Source: Clostridia bacterium
GTDB taxonomy: Bacteria > Bacillota > Clostridia > TANB77 > CAG-508
Reading direction: 5' to 3'
Assembly (NCBI GenBank): GCA_022790685.1
Contig: JAAVXQ010000071.1
Coordinates: 1 to 13,552 of the forward strand
DNA: 13,552 bases
Shown here in pieces: positions 6,145 through 13,094 of this stretch (positions within the stretch are counted from its first letter, which is position 1; each line of letters begins with the position of its first letter). The position numbers and the translations under genes were made by a program. The notes under the pieces were generated by a model that did not search any database, was not told where the DNA came from, and saw nothing but the letters and a program-made list of their open reading frames with translations.

Positions 6145-8925
6145 ATGGGATTATTTGATAAAATATTTGGTAATTATAGTGAAAAAGAAGTAAAAAGAAT
6201 AATGCCAATAGTTGAAAAAATCAATTCTTTAGAAGAGGAACTTTCAAAATTATCTGATAAAGAATTAGTAGCTAAAACAGCATATTTTAAGGAAGAATTG
6301 AAAAATGGAAAAACTTTAGATGACATTTTACCTGAAGCTTTTGCTGTAGTTAGAGAAGCTTCAAAAAGAGTTTTAGGTATGAGACATTTTGATGTTCAAT
6401 TAGTTGGTGGTATCATATTACACCAAGGTAGAATTTCTGAAATGAAAACAGGTGAAGGAAAAACTTTAGTTGCAACTCTTCCAGTTTATTTAAATGCCTT
6501 AGAAGGAAAAGGTGTCCATGTTATTACTGTAAATGAATATTTAGCTAAAAGAGATAGTGAATGGATGGGAAAACTATATAGATTTTTAGGGCTATCTGTT
6601 GGACTTATATTAAATAGAATGACTCATGATGAAAAAAAGCTAGCTTATAATGCTGATATTACTTATGGTACAAATAATGAATATGGTTTCGATTATTTAA
6701 GAGACAATATGGTTATTTCAAAAGAAGATATGGTACAAAGAGAATTACATTATGCTATAGTTGATGAGATAGATAGTATTTTAATTGATGAAGCACGTAC
6801 ACCACTTATAATTTCAGGAAGAGGAACAAAATCTTCTGATTTATATAAAAAAGCTGACAGTTTTGTAAGAAGACTAAACGCAAAAGTACTTGTAGAAGAA
6901 GATGTAAAAGACGAAGAGCAACTTAAAGATAATGAAAATTATGACTATATAGTTGATTTAAAAGCAAAATCTGCTACTCTAACTGCTAAAGGTATTGCAA
7001 AAGCAGAAAAAGACTTTGGTTTAGAAAATTTAAATGATTTAGAAAACTCAGATATAGTTCATAATATAAATCAAGCTTTAAGAGCTCATGGAATTATGAA
7101 AAGAGATATAGATTACATTGTAAAAGATGGAGAAGTTCTTATTGTAGATGAATTTACAGGAAGAATCATGTACGGAAGAAGATATAATGGAGGATTACAT
7201 CAAGCTATAGAAGCCAAAGAAGGTGTTAAAATAGCTGATGAATCAAAAACTTTAGCAACAATAACTTTCCAAAATTACTTTAGAATGTATGAAAAATTAT
7301 CTGGTATGACAGGTACTGCTATGACCGAAGAAAATGAATTTAGAGAAATATATAATCTTGATGTTATAGAAATACCAACTAATAAGCCATTGATAAGAAA
7401 AGACCAAACAGATGTTGTTTATAAAAATGAAGCAGGCAAATTTAGAGCTGTTGTAGAAGAAATTAAAAAAAGTCATGAAATTGGTCAGCCAGTTTTAGTA
7501 GGTACTGTATCTATTGAAAAATCTGAAAGAATTAGTAAATTACTTAGTAAAGAAGGAATAAAACATGAAGTTTTAAATGCTAAAAATCATGAGAAAGAGG
7601 CTGAAATAATAGCTCAAGCAGGTAAATTCGGTGCTGTTACTATAGCTACAAATATGGCAGGACGTGGTACTGATATTATGCTTGGTGGTAATAGTGAATA
7701 TTTAGCAAAACAAGAAATGAGAAAACTAAAATATTCTGAAAGCTTAATAGATGAGGCAACTGCTTTTAATGAAACAGAAGATAACGAAATAATCGAAGCA
7801 AGAAAAAAATTCAAAGAATTAGAAGAAAAGTTTGATAATGAAATAAAAGATGAGAAACAAAAAGTTATTGAAGCTGGTGGTTTAAAAATACTTGGTACTG
7901 AAAGACATGAGTCAAGAAGAATTGATAATCAGCTTCGTGGACGTAGTGGTCGTCAAGGAGATCCAGGTGAAACTAGATTTTATTTAGCTTTAGATGATGA
8001 CCTACTTAAAATATTTGGTGGAGATTTACTTACAAGTATTTATGAAAGAGGAAATATACCAGAGGATTTACCTATAGAATTCAAACTTCTTGCAAGAACA
8101 ATTGAAAGTGCACAAAGTAAAGTAGAAGGTAAAAACTTTTCTATTAGAAAACACATTTTAAGTTATGATGATGTTATGAATATTCAAAGAGATATTATTT
8201 ATACTCAAAGAAGAAAAGTATTAGATGGTGATAATGTAAGAGATAATATTATAGATATGATTACATCTGCATGTGAAATGATAGTAGATACTTATCGTCA
8301 AGAAATAGATAATGGAACTGTAAACAAATCAGCTCTAGAAAATGAAATCAGAGTAAGCTTAAATATTGATACAATTGATGAATTATCAAAAGAAAGAGTT
8401 AATAGTCAAAAATTATTAGAAGAAATAACAGAAAAAGCTATTTCTAACTATGAGGAAAAAGAACAAGACATCGGTGAAGAAATTAGACAAGTAGAAAGAG
8501 TTGTATTATTAAAAACTGTTGATTCTAAATGGATGGATCATATTGATAATATGGATGAATTAAAAAACGGTATAGGTTTAAGAGCTTATGGTCAAAAAGA
8601 TCCTGTTGTACAATATAGATTTGAGGGTGGAGAAATGTTTGATGAAATGATTTCTCAAATCAAACTAGAAGTAGCAAAAATTATGTTACATATTGTAAAA
8701 ACCAGTAGAAATACTCAAATGACTTCAAGTGTTAAAGTAACTTCAGAAGGTCTTGATAATTCTGTAGCAAATGCAATGAATTCTGGAAATAATGTAGAAG
8801 CCATAAATAATAAAACTGAAAAAGCACAACCAATTGTAAATGATGGTCCAAAAGTAGGAAGAAATGATCCATGCCCTTGTGGAAGCGGTAAGAAATATAA
8901 AAATTGTTGCGGAAAAAACGCTTAA
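6145..8925 (+). CDS. secA: Protein translocase ATPase subunit SecA
   Basis: The motor of the Sec pathway, which pushes unfolded preproteins through SecYEG with ATP at the inner face of the membrane. AGGAGG at 6129-6134 is 10 bases before the ATG. The length of 926 aa is somewhat longer than the roughly 840 aa of Bacillus SecA. NBD1: Walker A MKTGEGKT at 100-107 and DEIDSILIDEART at 207-219. Preprotein cross-linking region: SGMTGTAMTEENEF. NBD2: AGRGTDIMLGG from about 505, followed by a charged insertion (about 530-570) and LGTERHESRRIDNQLRGRSGRQGD. The C-terminal helical scaffold includes KWMDHIDNMDELKNGIGLRAYGQ. The tail ends in the zinc-binding, SecB/ribosome-type motif CPCGSGKKYKNCC (Cys 910, 912, 921, 922). 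First gene of a four-gene operon. Confidence 0.98.
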   Translation: MGLFDKIFGNYSEKEVKRIMPIVEKINSLEEELSKLSDKELVAKTAYFKEELKNGKTLDDILPEAFAVVREASKRVLGMRHFDVQLVGGIILHQGRISEMKTGEGKTLVATLPVYLNALEGKGVHVITVNEYLAKRDSEWMGKLYRFLGLSVGLILNRMTHDEKKLAYNADITYGTNNEYGFDYLRDNMVISKEDMVQRELHYAIVDEIDSILIDEARTPLIISGRGTKSSDLYKKADSFVRRLNAKVLVEEDVKDEEQLKDNENYDYIVDLKAKSATLTAKGIAKAEKDFGLENLNDLENSDIVHNINQALRAHGIMKRDIDYIVKDGEVLIVDEFTGRIMYGRRYNGGLHQAIEAKEGVKIADESKTLATITFQNYFRMYEKLSGMTGTAMTEENEFREIYNLDVIEIPTNKPLIRKDQTDVVYKNEAGKFRAVVEEIKKSHEIGQPVLVGTVSIEKSERISKLLSKEGIKHEVLNAKNHEKEAEIIAQAGKFGAVTIATNMAGRGTDIMLGGNSEYLAKQEMRKLKYSESLIDEATAFNETEDNEIIEARKKFKELEEKFDNEIKDEKQKVIEAGGLKILGTERHESRRIDNQLRGRSGRQGDPGETRFYLALDDDLLKIFGGDLLTSIYERGNIPEDLPIEFKLLARTIESAQSKVEGKNFSIRKHILSYDDVMNIQRDIIYTQRRKVLDGDNVRDNIIDMITSACEMIVDTYRQEIDNGTVNKSALENEIRVSLNIDTIDELSKERVNSQKLLEEITEKAISNYEEKEQDIGEEIRQVERVVLLKTVDSKWMDHIDNMDELKNGIGLRAYGQKDPVVQYRFEGGEMFDEMISQIKLEVAKIMLHIVKTSRNTQMTSSVKVTSEGLDNSVANAMNSGNNVEAINNKTEKAQPIVNDGPKVGRNDPCPCGSGKKYKNCCGKNA

Positions 8926-8964
8926 TATGTAATAATATTTTATTACAAAAAATAAGGAGGTCTT

Positions 8965-9510
8965 ATGGAAGAGCTATTAGATGTTTTAGATGATAATGGT
9001 ATTAAAACAGGGGTAATTTTACCAAGAAGTGAAGTTCATAAAAAAGGCTTATGGCATAGAATAATAGTGGTTGCCATTATTAATGAAAAAAATGAAATTC
9101 TTATTCAACAAAGAAGTCATAATAAAGATAAAAATCCAGATATGTGGGATATTTCTGTTACAGGTCATTTATCTGCTGGCCAAGATTCCTTAACAGCTGC
9201 TACACGTGAAATTAGTGAAGAAGTTAGTGTTAGTCTAGGATATTCTGTAGAGGTAAAAGATTTTAGATTTATGTTTTCTTTTAGAAAAGAGGAAAAAGTA
9301 AGTAATAATCACTTAGATAGACAATACTACGATTTCTTTATTTTAAGGCAAGAAGGACTAAATGAAAATAATATAAAATTTCAAACTAGTGAAGTCCAAG
9401 CAATTAAATTTGTTACTATTAGTGAATTAAATGATATGAGAGAAAAAAACCTTATGGTAAAAAGAGATGAATGTTATAATGAATTATCTAACTATTTATT
9501 TAGAATATAA
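8965..9510 (+). CDS. Nudix hydrolase (isopentenyl-diphosphate isomerase-like / YfcD-like)
   Basis: A 181 aa protein of the Nudix fold, which usually hydrolyses nucleoside diphosphate-linked substrates with divalent metal. GGAGG at 8956-8960 is close to the ATG. EVHKKGLWHRIIVVAII (23-39) and the Nudix region GHLSAGQDSLTAATREISEE (67-86) match the Idi/YfcD-like subgroup. The Nudix box consensus GX5EX7REUXEEXGU is kept at REISEE (81-86), but its first Glu is Gln (73) and the late Gly is Ser (88). Those departures may alter metal binding, so hydrolase activity is likely but not assured. It lies 39 bases after secA and 32 before the next gene, within one operon. Whether it acts on an isoprenoid or a nucleotide substrate cannot be told from sequence. 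Confidence 0.9.
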   Translation: MEELLDVLDDNGIKTGVILPRSEVHKKGLWHRIIVVAIINEKNEILIQQRSHNKDKNPDMWDISVTGHLSAGQDSLTAATREISEEVSVSLGYSVEVKDFRFMFSFRKEEKVSNNHLDRQYYDFFILRQEGLNENNIKFQTSEVQAIKFVTISELNDMREKNLMVKRDECYNELSNYLFRI

Positions 9511-9542
9511 CTTATAAATTATTAAAATGGAGTAATTGTTTT

Positions 9543-10157
9543 ATGAGTATAATTGGAATTACAGGAAAGTCAGGTACTGGAAAATCACTTTTAAGTAAAA
9601 AATTAAAAAGTGAAGATACTTTTATAATTGATATTGATAAAATAAGTAGAGCTTTTTTTATCGAGCATCATGATACCATAGAACAAACTATTTACTATTT
9701 ACAAAATAGACATAACACTTTAATAGAAAATAGTCAAGCTTTTTGGGATTTATTAATGGCTACAAGAAAAGAAGAGGATTCGCTTAGTGATCCTTTATGG
9801 CAAGGTATTGAAAGTAAAACCACTGAACTTATCAGATCTAATACTTCTTCAAATATTGTTTTAGATTATGCTTTGCTTCCTAAAACTAATTTATTTAGTT
9901 TATGCGATTATACTGTCCTTTTACTACCATATAATGATTCTTTAAGAAAACAGGCTGTTATTAGAAGAGACAATTTACAGGATACAAAAAGATTAGATAG
10001 AAGAGATAAGTTTAGTATAGATTATCAAAGATATAAATTTAATAAAATATTTATTAATACTTATGATGAACCCTCAATTTCCTCATTAGCTAAATCAATA
10101 CTTGAAGAATTAGAGCTTTCAACATTAGAAAAAGATGATAGTAGTCAAGAAAAATAG
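9543..10157 (+). CDS. CoaE-like P-loop kinase
   Basis: The 204 aa product has Walker A GKSGTGKS at 8-15 after a beta strand (SIIGIT), an IIDIDKISRAFF segment (28-39) matching the DADKIAR region of dephospho-CoA kinase, a VLDYALLP strand, and a CDYTVLLLPYNDSLRKQAVIRRD LID-like region. A C-terminal FNKIFINTYDEPS resembles the YVIDNSG end of CoaE. The family phosphorylates dephospho-CoA to CoA, but this copy is divergent. It may be the genome's true CoaE or a paralogue with another substrate. GGAG at 9529-9532 precedes the ATG by 10 bases. The gene sits between the Nudix gene and the HD gene. The tail (about 190-204) is short, charged and probably disordered. It ends with TAG. Confidence 0.75.
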   Translation: MSIIGITGKSGTGKSLLSKKLKSEDTFIIDIDKISRAFFIEHHDTIEQTIYYLQNRHNTLIENSQAFWDLLMATRKEEDSLSDPLWQGIESKTTELIRSNTSSNIVLDYALLPKTNLFSLCDYTVLLLPYNDSLRKQAVIRRDNLQDTKRLDRRDKFSIDYQRYKFNKIFINTYDEPSISSLAKSILEELELSTLEKDDSSQEK

Positions 10158-10205
10158 AAAATTATCAGTACTGTTAATATTACTTAAAAGTAGAGGTATA
10201 TAAAT

Positions 10206-11060
10206 ATGGAAGAAAATGAGCTAAAACAATTATTTGAAGCTATAAAAGAAAAAAATCCTAATATGTCACTAGATGAATTATTATATACTGTATATTCTAA
10301 ATGTGATAGTGATGAAATGTTTGAAACAATTAGAAATAAAGTATTAAAAGCAATAAATATTAATGAATATGATTATTATACAAAAGAGGTAAGAGAAGAT
10401 TTAAAAAACTATATAGAAGAATGTATCTTTCCAAAATATGAACCGAATGACAAAGCTCATGGAATAATTCATATTAGAGAAGTTATAAGAAGATCTTTTG
10501 CTCTAAATGATACTATGAAGCTACATTTAGATAAAAATATGATTTATGCAATATCAGCTTGCCATGACTTAGGTAAATATATTAATAGTGATATTCATGA
10601 AAAACTTGCTGCAGATATTTTTATTAAAGATGAAAATATGAAAAAATATTTTACAGATGAACAAAGAAATATTATAAAAGATGCTATAGAAGATCATCGT
10701 TCTTCAAAAGAGGATAATCCTAGAACTATTTATGGCAAATTAATTTCTTCAGCAGATAGAAATACTAGAATAGAAATTGTATTTATTAGAAGCTTTTTTG
10801 TTGCCAAAGCTAAAATGCCAGAAGAAAATATAGAAGACTATTTAGATTATACTTTTAAAAGATTGTCTAAAAGATATAGTATGGAAAATCCTGAAAATAT
10901 GTTTTTAGAAGACAATATATATAAGACTTTTTTAAATGATATGAGAAATTTACTGAAAGACGAACAAAGCTTTAAAGATAAATATTGTGAAGTCAATCAT
11001 ATTATTTCTAGAAATCATAAAGTATGTGAAGAAGAGGGAGAGACCTCATATTTAAGTTAA
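10206..11060 (+). CDS. HD-domain phosphohydrolase-like protein
   Basis: The 284 aa product has a metal-dependent HD superfamily core: KAHGIIHIREV (H85, H89), ACHDLGK (H120, D121), AIEDHRS (H164) and SSADRNTR (D184). These are the metal ligands expected for phosphohydrolases acting on nucleotides or cyclic nucleotides. A helical N-terminal segment (1-75) precedes the HD core and a helical region follows it. There is no membrane segment. GAGG at 10193-10196 lies 9 bases before ATG 10206. It is the last gene of the secA operon, directly followed by a terminator at 11071. The substrate is unknown. Confidence 0.88.
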   Translation: MEENELKQLFEAIKEKNPNMSLDELLYTVYSKCDSDEMFETIRNKVLKAININEYDYYTKEVREDLKNYIEECIFPKYEPNDKAHGIIHIREVIRRSFALNDTMKLHLDKNMIYAISACHDLGKYINSDIHEKLAADIFIKDENMKKYFTDEQRNIIKDAIEDHRSSKEDNPRTIYGKLISSADRNTRIEIVFIRSFFVAKAKMPEENIEDYLDYTFKRLSKRYSMENPENMFLEDNIYKTFLNDMRNLLKDEQSFKDKYCEVNHIISRNHKVCEEEGETSYLS

Positions 11061-11070
11061 TTATTATTTA

Positions 11071-11106
11071 AAAAAATAGATGGAAGATTTTTTCCATCTA
11101 TTTTTA
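11071..11106 (+). terminator. Intrinsic terminator of the secA operon
   Basis: AAAAATAGATGGAA at 11072-11085 pairs perfectly with 11092-11105 around a 6-base loop (GATTTT), ending in five Ts. The A-rich left flank also permits activity on the minus strand. Confidence 0.9.
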
Positions 11107-11146
11107 AGTTATGAAAAAAGTTCATATATTTTTCTAATAATATGAT

Positions 11147-11153
11147 TAGTTTA
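11147..11153 (+). repeat. TAGTTTA, left copy of a possible direct repeat bounding a foreign block
   Basis: The same 7-mer recurs at 12523-12529, directly after the last base of the 3' hairpin. Between the copies the base composition changes abruptly. It may be a target-site duplication or junction microhomology. A 7-mer in AT-rich DNA can also recur by chance. Confidence 0.25.
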
Positions 11154-11163
11154 CAATAATTGG

Positions 11164-11192
11164 TTGACAATAACAACTCAAGATGATAAAAT
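11164..11192 (+). promoter_or_regulatory. Strong extended -10 promoter for the CofE-like gene
   Basis: A perfect TTGACA at 11164-11169 and TAAAAT at 11187-11192 are 17 bp apart, with TGA at 11184-11186 as an extended -10. The start would be near 11199, giving a leader of about 58 bases. This means the gene is transcribed independently of the secA operon. Confidence 0.75.
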
Positions 11193-11256
11193 TACCTTGC
11201 AATCGATTCTGATTGTTAGAAGCAAAAAACCAACACTAGACTTAGGAGGTAAAAAC

Positions 11257-12453
11257 ATGATGAAACAAATCACCCTAAACACAGAACACATAGGGCGGAT
11301 GCTTGTGGGTGTAAAAACCCCCATCATCCAGACAGGAGATCCTTTGATACAGATTGGAATCAACTCCTGTCTGAAAGCTGTGAAGCATTTCCATACGAAT
11401 GCTGTAATTGCTTTCACCGAGGCTGTGGTTGCGATTGCACAGGGAAACTATGCTTCTCCCGAAGACATCCAGGCGGACATCGCCAGGAAATTTCCGGGCC
11501 AGAGCGATATTACCCTGCTGTTTCCTATCCAGAGCCGTAACCGCTTTATGAACATTCCGCGCGCCATTGCAGCAATGGATGAAATCAAGAGGATTAACAT
11601 CGTCCTGCAGTATCCTTGTGATGAAGTAGGAAACCGACTGATTTCTGATGAAGCTCTCATGACCTCTGGCGTCAATCCCTACGAAGACATCTTCACAGCA
11701 TCAGACTGGTACCAGCATTTTGACAAGCCTCATCACATTTTCACTGGCAAGGATTACATCGAAGAATTTCAGCTCGCCTGTAATGGCAAAGCAAATGTAG
11801 TTCTTGCCAATGATCCCAAATCCGTATGTGACATGAGCAAAAACGTAATTGTATGCACCATCCGTGAGGGCAAGCGCAAGCTTCACAAACAGCAGATCTA
11901 CCAGTGTGGAAATGATATGAGAGTTTTCACTTTGGCAGATATCCTCAACGAATCCATAAATGGCTCTGGCTATAGCCCTGAATACGGCCTTTATGGTAGC
12001 AATATGATGGCCAACGGATGCCTCAAGCTTATGCCCCGTGACTGCCAGCAGTTTGTTGAGGAAGTACAAGCACAGATCATGAAATACTATGGCGTTCATG
12101 TTGAGGTAATGGTGTATGGCGACGGTGCTTTCAAAGATCCTGTAGGGGAAATTTGGGAGCTGGCCGATCCTATCTCGACACTGGGCGCAACGTCAGGTCT
12201 TCGTGGAACACCTGAGGAAGTAAAACTCAAGTTTCTGGCGAGTCAGCATGCGGGTCTTTCTTCTGCAGAAATCGAAAAGATTATCGCTAAGGCAAAAAAA
12301 GAGCGCATTGCTAATGCTGACATCACAGGAGAAGCTTCTTTGGGGACAACTCCTCGGCAGAAAACTGACATCATTGCTTCTGCCGCAGATCTTACCAGCG
12401 GAAGTGGCGATCAGCAGACACCTATTGTCTATATAATGGGTTATTTGGACTGA
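11257..12453 (+). CDS. F420-0:gamma-glutamyl ligase (CofE) family protein, horizontally acquired
   Basis: A 398 aa protein of the coenzyme F420-0:L-glutamate ligase superfamily (COG1478-like). In F420-using organisms CofE adds Glu to F420-0 with GTP; the long clostridial version has no established role. The start at 11257 has AGGAGGT at 11244-11250. A TTG further upstream in frame at 11164 is part of the promoter -35 box. Conserved stretches: GVKTPIIQTGDPL near the N-terminus, AVVAIAQGNYASPEDI, FPIQSRNRF, DEVGNRL, NGSGYSPEYGLYGSN, the acidic metal-site-like YGDGAFKDPVG (from 287), ELADPIS, TTPRQKTD and LTSGSGD (near 380-385). The gene is close to half G+C while its neighbours are a quarter to a third. 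It uses CGG, CTG and CGC freely and ends in TGA, unlike the host genes. It is a single-gene unit with its own promoter and 3' hairpins. No other F420 gene is in the window. Confidence 0.9.
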   Translation: MMKQITLNTEHIGRMLVGVKTPIIQTGDPLIQIGINSCLKAVKHFHTNAVIAFTEAVVAIAQGNYASPEDIQADIARKFPGQSDITLLFPIQSRNRFMNIPRAIAAMDEIKRINIVLQYPCDEVGNRLISDEALMTSGVNPYEDIFTASDWYQHFDKPHHIFTGKDYIEEFQLACNGKANVVLANDPKSVCDMSKNVIVCTIREGKRKLHKQQIYQCGNDMRVFTLADILNESINGSGYSPEYGLYGSNMMANGCLKLMPRDCQQFVEEVQAQIMKYYGVHVEVMVYGDGAFKDPVGEIWELADPISTLGATSGLRGTPEEVKLKFLASQHAGLSSAEIEKIIAKAKKERIANADITGEASLGTTPRQKTDIIASAADLTSGSGDQQTPIVYIMGYLD

Positions 12454-12460
12454 ATCTTAT

Positions 12461-12485
12461 TTAAGGCTTTGTGATAGAGCCTTAA
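12461..12485 (+). terminator. Hairpin just after the CofE-like gene
   Basis: TTAAGGCT at 12461-12468 pairs with AGCCTTAA at 12478-12485. It is followed by GGG rather than a T-run, so termination is uncertain. It may act with the second hairpin downstream, or protect the 3' end. Confidence 0.5.
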
Positions 12486-12492
12486 GGGCTAT

Positions 12493-12522
12493 GGGAGCTA
12501 TGTACGAAAGTGCATAGCTCCC
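12493..12522 (+). terminator. GAAA-tetraloop hairpin at the end of the foreign block
   Basis: GGGAGCTATGTAC at 12493-12505 pairs with 12510-12522 over 13 bp (one T-G wobble), capped by a GNRA-type GAAA loop. Only a weak T-rich stretch (TAGTTTAT) follows. It probably ends the CofE-like transcript. It may also mark the boundary of the transferred segment. Confidence 0.6.
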
Positions 12523-12529
12523 TAGTTTA
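12523..12529 (+). repeat. TAGTTTA, right copy of a possible direct repeat
   Basis: It matches 11147-11153. The base composition falls back to host-like AT-rich DNA from this point. Confidence 0.25.
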
Positions 12530-12556
12530 TATTATAGAAAATCACTATAATATAAA
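12526..12556. repeat. AT-only inverted repeat
   Basis: TTTATATTATAG at 12526-12537 pairs with CTATAATATAAA at 12545-12556 around a 7-base loop. There is no T-run in either direction that clearly makes it a terminator. The rest of the interval to the promoter at 12669 is AT-rich with no gene or fold that I can support. Confidence 0.4.
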
Positions 12557-12668
12557 AACCTTCCTATAATTAGTAAATAAAAAAATCCTCTTAAATTATT
12601 TGAACTATTAGAAAATAAAAAAAGTTATTTAGTTTTACCTTTATATATTTTTTCTATTTTTCGAAATA

Positions 12669-12697
12669 TTGACAAATACTATTTAAGTAAATATAAT
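12669..12697 (+). promoter_or_regulatory. Perfect-consensus sigma-A promoter
   Basis: TTGACA at 12669-12674 and TATAAT at 12692-12697 are exactly 17 bp apart, an ideal housekeeping promoter. The predicted start near 12704 is about 30 bases before the small membrane protein gene. prfB follows it 10 bases after that gene ends, so both are probably on this transcript. Confidence 0.85.
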
Positions 12698-12733
12698 AAT
12701 ATCATTAGTTAAAAAAATAAAAGGAGAATTTAT

Positions 12734-13084
12734 ATGATAATTTTTATTATAATAGTGATTTTACTTTTAGTAATTGGAATAGTTTTTTGGCTTTATAAGC
12801 TTATAAAAGAAGAAACTAACATTTTAAAAGAAGAAAGGCAAATTAAAGAACAAGAAGAAAAGAAAAAACCTCAAAATCAACTAAGATCTATGCTAAAAGA
12901 AAAAAGCTTTGAACAGTTACTAGAAGAAGCAAAAGGCGATATGGAAAAACTTACTTTTCTAAAAGAAACAACAAAAAATGATTTAAAAGATGCTATGAGA
13001 CAAAAAAATATGGAACTTATTAAAGAATGTAATAAAAAATTAAAAATCTTAGATATTACGGAAAATAACTTGAAAGGAAATTAA
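12734..13084 (+). CDS. Small membrane-anchored coiled-coil protein, 116 aa
   Basis: Not recognised. AAGGAG at 12721-12726 is 7 bases before the ATG. Residues 1-23 form a single very hydrophobic segment (IIFIIIVILLLVIGIVFWLY). The rest is strongly charged (Lys/Glu-rich) and helical, with probable coiled coil from about 28 to 112. Topology by the positive-inside rule places the charged part in the cytoplasm. The gene has its own consensus promoter and leads into prfB, 10 bases after its stop. Its function is unknown, and the link to RF2 is positional only. Confidence 0.75.
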   Translation: MIIFIIIVILLLVIGIVFWLYKLIKEETNILKEERQIKEQEEKKKPQNQLRSMLKEKSFEQLLEEAKGDMEKLTFLKETTKNDLKDAMRQKNMELIKECNKKLKILDITENNLKGN

Positions 13085-13094
13085 TTTTTATAAT

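Noticed and set aside
11164..11256. TTG start at 11164, extending the CofE-like protein by 31 residues
   Set aside because: That TTG is the start of the TTGACA -35 box, and the extension has no homology to the family; ATG 11257 has an ideal AGGAGGT.
11178..12436. Several open frames on both strands within the CofE-like gene (for example 11701-12099 minus, 12248-12436 plus)
   Set aside because: They are shadows caused by the higher GC content of this gene, with no ribosome binding sites or recognisable products.
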